Positions 34,755 through 43,960 of a DNA stretch of 64,000 bases are shown one piece after another. The first letter of the stretch is position 1; the number at the start of each line of letters is the position of its first letter. The notes beneath the pieces were generated by a model. That model ran no database searches. It was given only the letters and a program-made list of their open reading frames with translations, and was not told the origin of the DNA. The position numbers and the translations under genes were made by a program. Origin of the DNA: Symbiodinium kawagutii (lineage: Eukaryota > Sar > Dinophyceae > Suessiales > Symbiodiniaceae); assembly GCA_009767595.1 (NCBI GenBank), contig VSDK01009759.1:226700-290699 (forward strand), in the 5' to 3' direction.

Positions 34755-36200
34755 CCCGGTGTTGGCTACAATTGCTTAAACGGCGAAATCATTGAGACCG
34801 AGGGCAACGTCTGAGCGCGGCCGCGTAGATCTGTAAAGAATGAACAGGAATAAGTGCATGGTGTACATAGTATTTCTTTTCATTCACGTGCTGCTTCTTC
34901 GTTTGCTTGTTGGGGCCCTTTTGCCCGCCGAAGCCACTTCCTTCGAGGCCGCGGGCTCTTCATTTGCCAGGGCCTTGAGAAACGACAAATCGGCAGCGTA
35001 TAGAAAAATGAAAATACCGTCGGATCCTAAAATGGAAGCTGGAGCCCTCATTCTCTTCTTTCTTGGTGAGGCAATTTCCTTCGCGGCCGCGGCCTCTTCA
35101 TTTTGCAGGGCCTTGCAACGACAAATCGGCAGCGGGAAGAAACCAGGCGCACAGAAAACATGAAAATACCGCCGGATCCTTAGTGGAAGCTATGGCCCTG
35201 AGTCGCTTGATTTGGGAACGGGTGCCGTGTAAGACACAAAACTTCGAATCCCGCTGCCGGCATAGCATGTAGCTCTGGCTGTAGTGTCGGGCCGCAGCAA
35301 AACTAAGGAGCTCCACTGTCCTGAGCAGGGCGGCCGTAGATCTGAATGACACGAATGAATGCACGCTGTGCATATTACTTTTCATGTGCTTTTTCTGCGC
35401 ATCCCTTTGCTTGTTGTGTCTGTTTGCTTTCTCAAATTATTATGAATCATGCGCTTCTTCTTTATAGTTTGCTGCTTGTTGTAGATCTTCTCCTGTCTCA
35501 TGTTTCTGATGCTGATATGTGCTTGAAACCTGGTCCCTGGCAAACAGTCTTCCAGTAGACAGCTGTGAGCCCCGGGCTGAAGACCCATCGCGCTCATCGA
35601 CGCGGGTTGCTTGACTAAGATGCCGGTGTCGACCCGCGCCGTCTGAGATGACACAATCCGAGATGACGAACAATGTCTGTACAGGGGCAAGGCACCCCAA
35701 CCATTGACAGAAACCATCTTGTGCATGCTATGCAAATTTGTGCCGTTTGAGGAAGAGACCGTTTGGAATTCGGCAAAAATTGTTGCAGCTACCGCTAGGA
35801 TAGGCCCCGTCCACGGCAAGAGGCTTCTGCAGACCAGAGCTGGAGGAAGACATGTGGGCGGCAGGCACGGTGCTATTCGACTGGCCCTGCTCATGCATTG
35901 CAGCTGCTGTCATGGCCCACGAAGTCAGAGAAACTACAGGCCGTGTGGCGTTTCGAAAGCGCAAACAAGCAACAAGGACAAACCAGCGCAATGGCCTTAA
36001 ACAAATCGGCTTGCCAATGTGCGAGCCCGGGCGGAGCGTAGTGGACCGAATTGCTGCAGAAAAAGGCCACAGGCGCAATCCCAGCCCGGCTGACAACCAG
36101 GAGGAGTTGCGGAAATTCAACGACGTCTGAGCAGGGTAGCCGTAGTCTGTAATGAATGATACGAATGACTGCACGCTGTACATACTGTTATTTACGTGCT
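34511..36200. repeat. Complex duplication block, 34.5-36.2 kb
   Basis: Segment ~34511-34870 recurs at ~35847-36200 (offset about 1336). A shared sub-block starting GAGCAGGGCGGCCGTAGATC-like occurs three times (about 34813, 35321, 36128), each followed by AATGA..GAATGA..CACG. A ~140-150-bp tandem pair (34930-35205) containing CCTTCG.GGCCGCGG lies between. The block is markedly more GC-rich than its surroundings. Confidence 0.75.
35852..36130 (+). CDS. Duplicated hypothetical ORF, copy B
   Basis: It starts MWAAGTVLFDWPCSCIAAAV and continues MAHEVRETTGRVAFRKRKQ, clearly homologous to copy A at 34.5 kb. After the shared ~60 codons, one-base differences shift the relative frames. No family recognised. 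Both copies may be remnants of one exon or of a repeat unit. Confidence 0.3.
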   Translation: MWAAGTVLFDWPCSCIAAAVMAHEVRETTGRVAFRKRKQATRTNQRNGLKQIGLPMCEPGRSVVDRIAAEKGHRRNPSPADNQEELRKFNDV

Positions 36201-36286
36201 TTAACAAGCATTTGGGTGGATTGCAATGGTTAACAATAGAGATTATCAGGGGATAATCACCAGCAATAATGGCTAAACAGCTATTA

Positions 36287-36401
36287 TATAATGGTTTCTC
36301 AAGCCACAGGAGTACCCAAAAATTGGTTTGTTTATTGCTACAAATGCCATACAGAGGATGTTTGATAGAGGTACCCCCATGACTTGAGAAACACCGCTAT
36401 A
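36287..36401. mobile_element. MITE-like element, copy 6
   Basis: Left end TATATAATGGTTTCTCAAG, right end CTTGAGAAACACCGCTATAT. The left GGAGTACCC and right GGTACCCCC blocks are themselves inverted. About 115 bp, non-coding. Confidence 0.7.
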
Positions 36402-36531
36402 TTGATTTTCAAGGTGTGAGAATTTTTAAGTGAAGCCAGGCCAAAATCTTTTGACCTGTGGCCGTTCGCTGAACATAATATTTTTGATGCATATATATAT
36501 ATATATATACATATTTAAATTTATAAATACA

Positions 36532-36797
36532 TATGGCGGTATCTCAAAATAGCAGACCCCAAGAATGGCTGACATAGTATTCTATAAATGGTCAGTTTGT
36601 TGGATGAGCGCGCAGACGAGAGAATCCATCGCCTGCCCCAGACACAGGTGGTAGGGAACGTATGCAAAGAGAAAATAAAGAAGCGAGGTCATCGGGTACC
36701 GAGGCACCCCAACAATCGATTGCGTGGAAGGAATTTGAATGGGTTGCCAAAAAGACTGGATGAATCGGGGGGTCCCTTATTTTGAGAAAGACCCATA
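36532..36797. mobile_element. Longer MITE-like element (copy 7)
   Basis: Left end ATATGGCGGTATCTCAAAAT, right end TTATTTTGAGAAAGACCCATAT. At ~265 bp it is more than twice the usual size. The interior has an extra ~150 bp with a GAGGCACCCCAACAATCGATT block resembling a second element left end, so it may be nested or composite. No ORF of note. Confidence 0.65.
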
Positions 36798-36971
36798 TAT
36801 CTCATATTTTTGTTGGTTCGATCAATTATCACAATGAAACAATGTGCGCGGATTATGGTGATACATGAATCTTATTCAATTATGATTGTATAATCTCATC
36901 AAAAAAAATCACTACCCCCACTGCGCCTCCCTAAAACGTAAGAAAATTGTTAAATTGGCCTGAAAAAACGA

Positions 36972-37050
36972 CCCTGCCAATTTTTGACAAAAATTGTCAA
37001 AAAATGGCAATTTTTGACAATTTTTGTCAATTTTTGTCTTTTTTTGTTTT
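36972..37050. repeat. TTTTTGTCAAT-type 11-mers
   Basis: AATTTTTGACA and TTTTTGTCAAT units occur in both orientations, making an inverted arrangement. The same 11-mer dominates 56.4-56.9 kb. Confidence 0.8.
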
Positions 37051-37248
37051 TTTTTTTGTTTTGCTTGTTGTTTTTGTTTTTTCCACTTAATTTGTTTGTT
37101 CATTTTGCATTTGAAAAAAATCAAACTTGCCGTTGTCATTGTATGGTTTAATGTTTCATTCACTACATCAATGACCCATTTATTCATGCATGCATGCTGA
37201 AAATGGTTGAATGCCAGCGAGAATTGTCACATTTTGATGTAAGAAAAT

Positions 37249-38060
37249 GAAGGCCACAACGGCAGGAATGATTGGATTTGAATCAAAAGGAATTGTTTGA
37301 GGCATTTCCAAAATTGATTCATTGATTTCAAGTGTGACCTGTGTGATTCATTCGAAGGCCATGATGGTGAGAATTGCTCAACTTTTGTAATGAAGGCCAC
37401 AACGGCAGGAATGATTGGATTTGAATCAAAAGGAATTGTTTGAGGCATTTCCAAAATTGATTCATTGATTTCAAGTGTGACCTGTGTGATTCATTCGAAG
37501 GCCATGATGGTGAGAATTGCTCAACTTTTGTAATGAAGGCCACAACGGCAGGAATGATTGGATTTGAATCAAAAGGAATTGTTTGAGGCATTTCCAAAAT
37601 TGATTCATTGATTTCAAGTGTGACCTGTGTGATTCATTCGAAGGCCATGATGGTGAGAATTGCTCAACTTTTGTAATGAAGGCCACAACGGCAGGAATGA
37701 TTGGATTTGAATCAAAAGGAATTGTTTGAGGCATTTCCAAAATTGATTCATTGATTTCAAGTGTGACCTGTGTGATTCATTCGAAGGCCATGATGGTGAG
37801 AATTGCTCAACTTTTGTAATGAAGGCCACAACGGCAGGAATGATTGGATTTGAATCAAAAGGAATTGTTTGAGGCATTTCCAAAATTGATTCATTGATTT
37901 CAAGTGTGACCTGTGTGATTCATTCGAAGGCCATGATGGTGAGAATTGCTCAACTTTTGTAATGAAGGCCACAACGGCAGGAATGATTGGATTTGAATCA
38001 AAAGGAATTGTTTGAGTCATTTCCAAAATTGGTTCATTTCAAGTGTGGCCTGTGATTCAT
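37249..38060. repeat. 143-bp tandem array, ~5.7 copies
   Basis: Units start at 37249, 37392, 37535, 37678, 37821 and 37964 and are nearly identical; the last is shortened and diverged. Each unit holds two degenerate forms of the GGCCATAATGGC element: GGCCACAACGGC (37252 + n x 143) and GGCCATGATGGT (37357 + n x 143). Minus-strand 89-residue ORFs repeat with the array and are not considered genes. 143 bp is close to nucleosome-core length. Confidence 0.95.
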
Positions 38061-38126
38061 TTTTTCATTTACAAATAAATTGCATTTTGACAGCGCATGC
38101 AGGCCGTAATGGCAAGAAAAGCAATC

Positions 38127-38312
38127 TTTGATATTCATTCATTCATTCATTCATTCATTCATTCATTCATTCATCCATTAATTCATTCATTCATTCACTC
38201 ATTCATTCATTCATTCATTCATTCATTCATTCATTCATTCATTATTCATCCATTCATTCACTCATTCATTCATTCATTCATTCATTCATTCATTCATTCA
38301 TTCATTCATATC
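38127..38312. repeat. ATTC tetranucleotide array
   Basis: About 45 ATTC/CATT units with a few CATC and ACTC interruptions. A GGCCGTAATGGC element lies 14 bp upstream (38102-38113). Confidence 0.95.
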
Positions 38313-38569
38313 ACATTCAATGCTTGAGTTCAAGGCAGATAGGAAAGCACAATAGCGAGAATTGTACATTCATTAATTTGATTACTTCAACATTAGTTGA
38401 TTTATTCAGAGTGTAATTCAACTATTTGCTTTTGTGTCAATGCCAATGGAGGCATCATGATTAGGCCAAGATAATTAATTCAGCAATATTCGGCGCTCTC
38501 TTGGCGGACGCCCGCTGGGCCAGCGCTCCGGCCTTCAGTCGCCTGCCCGCGCCCTAGCAGGGCTGGTCG

Positions 38570-38625
38570 GGGCTGTTTCACCATGTTTCACCATGTCTCA
38601 CCCTGTCTCACCCTGTCTCATGGGC
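38570..38625. repeat. 11-bp tandem repeat (TGTCTCACCC-type)
   Basis: Units TGTTTCACCA, TGTTTCACCA, TGTCTCACCC, TGTCTCACCC, TGTCTCATGG follow each other at ~11-bp steps. Confidence 0.8.
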
Positions 38626-38734
38626 TCTGCGGAAAAAAAAATGAATATATACATTTATAAGTCAACTTTAATCAAAGAGTCTCTTAGAGGGTTTTTCTAT
38701 AGGGTGTTTTTTTGACAAACTTCAGGCTGCAAAA

Positions 38735-38945
38735 CTCCAACGAAAATCCAACGAAATTCCAACAAAAATCCAATCCAACAAAATTCCAACAGAAATCCAA
38801 CGAAATAACACGATTCCAATACAATTCCAACAAAATCCATCGTACTCTCATTCCAACAGAATTCCATCACAATTCCAATACAATTCCAACAAAATTCCAA
38901 CACAATTCCAATACAATTCCAACAAAATTCCATCATTTCATCAAT
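38735..38945. repeat. ATTCCAACAAA minisatellite
   Basis: About twenty degenerate 10-11-bp units containing ATTCCAACA or ATTCCAATAC. Both strands are open through it only because of the repeat. Confidence 0.9.
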
Positions 38946-39569
38946 GGACAATTGATGGAAAACTGATGGAGTTCTAAGGGATTTATGTTTGAAGCATGTT
39001 GAAAAACATGCGCCAAAACGTACCTGATCAAAAGACCACGGTAAAGGGTTTTAAGATTTAATTCGAATGTAGTAAATAGGAAGATTCTTAGTGAGGGACT
39101 GGTTAAAATTCAAACTGGGTGTTTTAACATTCACTTTGTTTGTGGTTCGATTGCCACATTGCCTCATGATTCAGCAAGCGGACCTCGATCAAAGATGATT
39201 TGATCATGTGACATGTGATATTGCAATTTATCCAATCACGACTTTAAAAAAACATTCATATGAATCAACATTCCTCTTTTTAATACTGGCCCGAATTTGA
39301 TATTTAATAAAATGCAATCCAGCTGCAAGTGACAACTCTGAACTTGCTGGACACTACAACTATGTCTCCGAGTCTTTGAAGGCTGGGTGGGAAACGAATG
39401 TTTGTTGTGCGCGTTCAAATCCAAATCTTGGTGTCCATTGTGTTGCTGCAAACATTGCTGGACCTGCAACAGTTTGTTTTGGCAATTTGGGCTCAAAGTC
39501 TGAAAAGTCACGTGCCTTTGTTGGACCCACGCAAGTCTGGAACAGCGAGTGGGGGAGAAATTGAACGCA
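38946..39569. other. No gene seen; possible 5' region of the phosphatase gene
   Basis: Unstructured sequence of ordinary composition. A short minus-strand frame (39236-39640) overlaps the phosphatase start and has no family signal. Confidence 0.5.
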
Positions 39570-39581
39570 GGCCATAATGGC
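39570..39581 (+). promoter_or_regulatory. GGCCATAATGGC element at a start codon
   Basis: The ATG of this element is the only reasonable start of the phosphatase ORF. A second gene (41972) starts in the same way in GGCCACAATGGC. Whether the element acts in transcription, RNA processing or translation, or is an insertion scar, is unknown. Confidence 0.6.
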
Positions 39582-40548
39582 GCGATATAGGCACGTGTGC
39601 CCGAAATGTACCTTATATCTCGCGCGGTGCCATGACACAAACACGGAACAGAGTTTGCAAGAGCAGATGCCTGAACCCACCCACAATGCAGCGAAGGCTT
39701 ACCATCAATGTCCAGAAAACATTCTGGCGTGGGCGCAAGAAGACGGAGAGCGTCGCATAGAACATTTCTTCTTTGTGCACAACACTGTAGTGATCGAGGA
39801 TTCCAAGAAGGTTGCTCATCAGCTGGATCACCTCAGTGCTAAGGCTTGTTACGAGTACACCAAGCGTGACTGGGATTTGCGTTGGATCAATCGTCCAGAT
39901 GCCATTTCACTCTTTTCCTGGGATGATCGTCCAGAATCCATTTCATGGTGTCCTTTGGATCATACATGGTTGTATTCAGGGCAAATGACAGAAAAGTGGC
40001 CCAATGTGGGCGTGAGCATTTTGTTGGGCAGCCAAGTCGCAGCAGAGAGATGTGATGAGATTTTCATACATGGTCAAGGAGTGGATGTGGTGATCTCTAT
40101 GTGTGAACAGTGGGAAAACTTCCTTGAAGAAAAACACGTGAAATGTTTCAAATTCCCTGTTTCGGATCTGAGTGATTTGGAAGTGGAAAGTTACGAGTGG
40201 TATGATGCCATATACACGTTTGAAACCACGTGGACATATGCAGTTGGAAGGGTCCTGCAGCACATTTCGGACATGCAATGGACCAGTGAAAAATGTTGGC
40301 CTGTTTTACTTGTGAACTGTTATGATGGAATCAATCGGTCTACAGCTTTTGTGCTTGCTTTGATCATGGCCCTGGAGCACAAAGCAGGTAGAAAAGTGTC
40401 ATTACAAGAAGCAATCAGGATGTCTCTCGGGAAGTACAGACGAGCTTTGAATCCCTTTCACAGGCGGACGTATCTCATTTGGGCATTGCTTGCTTTTGAA
40501 GCAAGGCTGATAGGAGAAGAGCCTCACTTCACTCGCGGACAGACCTGA
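39577..40548 (+). CDS. Dual-specificity-phosphatase-like protein
   Basis: A 323-residue intronless ORF. Around residues 146-150 it reads GVSILLGSQVAA, like the I-x-L-G-S-x-x-A-A start of a DSP domain, then GVDVVISMCE. The active-site loop is VNCYDGINRSTA: Cys248-x5-Arg254-Ser, the C-x5-R-(S/T) phosphate-binding signature of Cys-based phosphatases. The residue before the Cys is Asn247, where most DSPs have His, which should affect nucleophile activation. The N-terminal ~140 residues are unassigned and start with a Cys pair (CPKC). The start ATG lies inside a GGCCATAATGGC element (39570-39581), and another begins 8 nt after the stop (40557). Probably a protein or RNA phosphatase, activity uncertain. 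Confidence 0.75.
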   Translation: MARYRHVCPKCTLYLARCHDTNTEQSLQEQMPEPTHNAAKAYHQCPENILAWAQEDGERRIEHFFFVHNTVVIEDSKKVAHQLDHLSAKACYEYTKRDWDLRWINRPDAISLFSWDDRPESISWCPLDHTWLYSGQMTEKWPNVGVSILLGSQVAAERCDEIFIHGQGVDVVISMCEQWENFLEEKHVKCFKFPVSDLSDLEVESYEWYDAIYTFETTWTYAVGRVLQHISDMQWTSEKCWPVLLVNCYDGINRSTAFVLALIMALEHKAGRKVSLQEAIRMSLGKYRRALNPFHRRTYLIWALLAFEARLIGEEPHFTRGQT

Positions 40549-40773
40549 AATAAGAAGGCCATAATGGCAAGACTTATCCATTGGGAACCATGAAATGCAA
40601 GGCATTCCACATTCGCTTTGTTCTCAGTGTGCTGCCGCAGCATGTGTAAGTCAGGACAGCAGACAAAGGTTGATGAACCAGATTCCGGTTTGTGTGCGGA
40701 AAGCATCAAAAAAACGTGATGGTCTTTCAGCTGATGTAGCCAATTCTGATTTTGCATTTTCATCAACAATAAG
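40549..40773. other. Downstream flank of the phosphatase gene
   Basis: A GGCCATAATGGC element at 40557-40568 follows the stop after 8 nt. The rest is unassigned and leads into the 185-bp array. Confidence 0.5.
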
Positions 40774-41790
40774 GCCAACAGATTTGCAATGCAGAATGCA
40801 CCTTGCCACGCGAACAGGCCATGATGGCATGATGAAGAGACTGACTGACAGGCAGGAGATGCAAACAGGGTTTGGGAATCAAGGGGGAGATTGAGAATCA
40901 GAGTGTTGTGATCTCCAGCAAATATTCATTGGCATTCAGAGTTTTCAGAAAAAATAATGCCAACAGATTCGCAATGCAGAATGCACCTTGCCAAGCGAAC
41001 AGGCCATAATGGCATCATGAAGAGACTGACTGACAGGCAGGAGATGCAAACAGGGTTTGGGAATCAAGGGGGAGATTGAGAATCAGAGTGTTGTGATCTC
41101 CAGCAAATATTCATTGGCATTCAGAGTTTTCAGAAAAAATAATGCCAACAGATTCGCAATGCAGAATGCACCTTGCCAAGCGAACAGGCCATAATGGCAT
41201 CATGAAGAGACTGACTGACAGGCAGGAGATGCAAACAGGGTTTGGGAATCAAGGGGGAGATTGAGAATCAGAGTGTTGTGATCTCCAGCAAATATTCATT
41301 GGCATTCAGAGTTTTCAGAAAAAATAATGCCAACAGATTCGCAATGCAGAATGCACCTTGCCAAGCGAACAGGCCATAATGGCATCATGAAGAGACTGAC
41401 TGACAGGCAGGAGATGCAAACAGGGTTTGGGAATCAAGGGGGAGATTGAGAATCAGAGTGTTGTGATCTCCAGCAAATATTCATTGGCATTCAGAGTTTT
41501 CAGAAAAAATAATGCCAACAGATTCGCAATGCAGAATGCACCTTGCCAAGCGAACAGGCCATAATGGCATCATGAAGAGACTGACTGACAGGCAGGAGAT
41601 GCAAACAGGGTTTGGGAATCAAGGGGGAGATTGAGAAAATCGAAGTGTTGTGATCTCCAGCAAATATTCATTGCCATTTAGAGTTTTCAGCAAAAATAAT
41701 GATGCCAACAGATTTGCAATGCAATGCAGAATGCACCTTGCCAAGCGAGCAGGCTGAGCAATGGATATCTATGCAGAGGATGACCAACAG
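40774..41790. repeat. 185-bp tandem array, five copies plus a partial
   Basis: Units begin GCCAACAGAT at 40774, 40959, 41144, 41329, 41514, with a diverged partial at 41704 (offset 190). Each full unit carries one GGCCATAATGGC element (GGCCATGATGGC in the first). In the partial last unit the element has decayed. No ORF continues through the array. Confidence 0.95.
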
Positions 41791-41971
41791 GCGTGAACCA
41801 CAGGGATTTGACGTGAATGTTTGTCACATTGCTTGTCGCCTAAATCTGTCAGTCCTTGCAAGTTTGCTTCATGTGTTTATTGTTTGACTGATGCCATATT
41901 CGTGCAGCCATTTCTGATCAAAGAGTTTCAGTACAAAGTGTTGAAAAAAAGGCAAAGTTTCGAAGGCCACA

Positions 41972-42912
41972 ATGGCGCTCCCCCAGGATGTGGACATGGT
42001 GGAAGGAGTGCTGGTCGATGGACCCGGTCAAGAAGACGGTGCAATGATTCAAGCTGTTGACACCGTTTTTGAATTCCATGATGTGGACGATGAAGTGCAA
42101 GCCAACCAGAAGGCATTGCAGAATTGGAGGCAGTTGGCAAAACCCAACTTCCACCCACAAGAGACTTTTCCAATTATGATGATGGACCTGTACTGTGCAG
42201 TCCTCTTCCAACCTGGAGCCGATGGAACTGTGGAAGCTTGGACGTTGACTTTGACCAACAGGATGAATGAAATATGCAATGCGTAATGTCCACATAAGAT
42301 GTGACAAATTGTTTAGAGTTTCGATTCAGGCCAAGTCAAATTATTGTTTTGTTAAATCCGATGCTCAGGCAAAGCTGAAGTCGGGTCGTGGATTAAGTCC
42401 ACAGGATGGTGGGGCCGGCAAATATTGGGCTATGCGTGAGAACCTGCTGGAGGCGTTGGGCCGAGTTGGCCAGTATCAGTGCCTTGGACATGAAAAGTAT
42501 TTGACAAGAAAGTATGCTTTAACAAGCGGATCAATGACAGAATTCAATTTGGTTGATGCTGGTTGCTTGTTGTCATTTGCTAAGGAACTACCATGCTGCC
42601 ACTTCGGAGGTTGCTCTATTGAGAATCAGATTCACGGAACGTGGTTGGGCGACGCTCGTGGACCCAATGCATGGCGTGAACGGCCAGAAAGGTCAATGGT
42701 CCAAAAAAGCGATCTCCTTGGTCTACTTTCCTACCAACCCCCAGGCTCAGAAATGGTTCCGGGGATACATCAATTTGGGTTCGAGGATGGTTGAGAGAGA
42801 CGGACCAAACTACAGGCTGCTGGCACAGGTCACCATGTGCGGAGTGCATGATAGAGCATTGATCCAGCAACAGGTTGCCATTAACACACAATATGCAGAA
42901 GCCGGGCAATGA
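41972..42912 (+). pseudogene. Gene split over three frames, unknown product
   Basis: Three overlapping + strand frames look like successive parts of one coding region: 41972-42286 (starts MALPQDVDMVEGVLVDGPGQ), 42267-42552 (contains KYWAMRENLLEALGRVGQYQ) and 42553-42912 (contains WATLVDPMHGVNGQKGQWSK, then FPTNPQAQKWFRGYINLGSR). Each has sensible composition up to the point where the next takes over. Either two frameshifts have broken the gene, or small introns or programmed shifts are involved; I could not place splice sites convincingly. No domain recognised. The ATG lies in a GGCCACAATGGC element (41965), and a GGCCATAATGGC element (42917) begins 4 nt after the last stop, so the whole unit is bracketed. 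Confidence 0.45.
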
Positions 42913-43004
42913 TGCAGGCCATAATGGCATGATTTGTGCGTCCTCGGTGCGCCTGGTTTTGACAGCGGGGACCACAAGATCCGGTCCCAATGTTCAACTG
43001 AGAG

Positions 43005-43172
43005 CTCCTGCCGCCAAAGAGCACTTGGGAAAGAAGCATTTGAGTATAATGATTAAAGATAAGAAACGGAATATCCATGTCAGGAGGCCTCCTGCCGCCA
43101 AAGAGCATTTGGGAAAGAAGCATTTTGAGTATAATGATTAAAGATAAGAAACGGACTATCCATGTCAGAGAT
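43005..43172. repeat. 84-bp tandem duplication
   Basis: Two copies of a unit starting CTCCTGCCGCCAAAGAGCA and ending AAACGG.(A/C)TATCCATGTCAG, at 43005 and 43089, differing at a few positions. Confidence 0.85.
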
Positions 43173-43960
43173 GCTTCAGTACATCACTGGTGACCATCAT
43201 AGATATTAATATATATATATATCCCTTGTGCTTGTTACAGAAGTTTGCAGGAACGCTCTGTAAACCATGCTGCCATTGTGCCAGAAAAAGGTGAACTCAG
43301 TTTCAGTATTCTGTTGCACTTGCAAGTCATGTGAACCTGAGCAGTCCTGAGATGAGATAAAACATGCCAATAACAATTCAACATTTATGTCACAGTGAGT
43401 GGTGCTTGTCTCAAACTTGCAAGCAGGCACCATCTCTGCCATTGGAGTTGCCGTGAACCCAGATCAACAGAAAGTCAGCAAGATCAATATTTGTTGATTC
43501 AAAGTGTTTGTGCAAAGCTGAGTCAAGTATTTGCCCATCGGCAATCATGGCCTCCTAGATTTGCTCAAGGTTCATGTGAACGTGGAGGTTTGAATCGTAA
43601 AAGCAGTGCTTTTTATTCAACGTATATGTGACTGATCAATTGTTTGAGTAAGTGTTTACTGCCATTATCACATTTGCGTGTTTGTTGCAAATATTGGATC
43701 AAAGACTGTAAAAAAAACAGCACGCATCATATCATTGATTACAAAATCAAAAACAGCACTCATTGGTTGAATGCATTGGCCATCAATATTTTGAGCGATT
43801 GTTGCGCAAAAAAAACATCACATCAATGATCACAAAGTCAAAAACAGCACTCATCGGTTGAATGCATTGGCCATCAATATTTTGAGTGATTGCTATAGTG
43901 CAAAATCAATGTTGTATTTTGCTTGCTTTTGAATTGCCCGTCCGCATCAGCGTTGACACA
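43173..43960. other. Upstream of the kinase-like gene; 91-bp duplication
   Basis: No gene seen. A short TA run lies at 43205-43222. A ~91-bp segment with AAAACAGCACTCAT(T/C)GGTTGA and TGGCCATCAATATTTTGAG occurs twice (about 43735 and 43826) just upstream of the kinase-like ORF. Confidence 0.6.

Noticed and set aside
37328..38026. Four identical 89-residue minus-strand ORFs.
   Set aside because: They repeat with the 143-bp array and exist only because 143-bp units are open in one frame; there is no protein character.
37247..41790. Tandem arrays considered as a CRISPR array because of regular repeats.
   Set aside because: Units are contiguous 143- and 185-bp copies with no unique spacers, no cas genes, and a eukaryotic setting.
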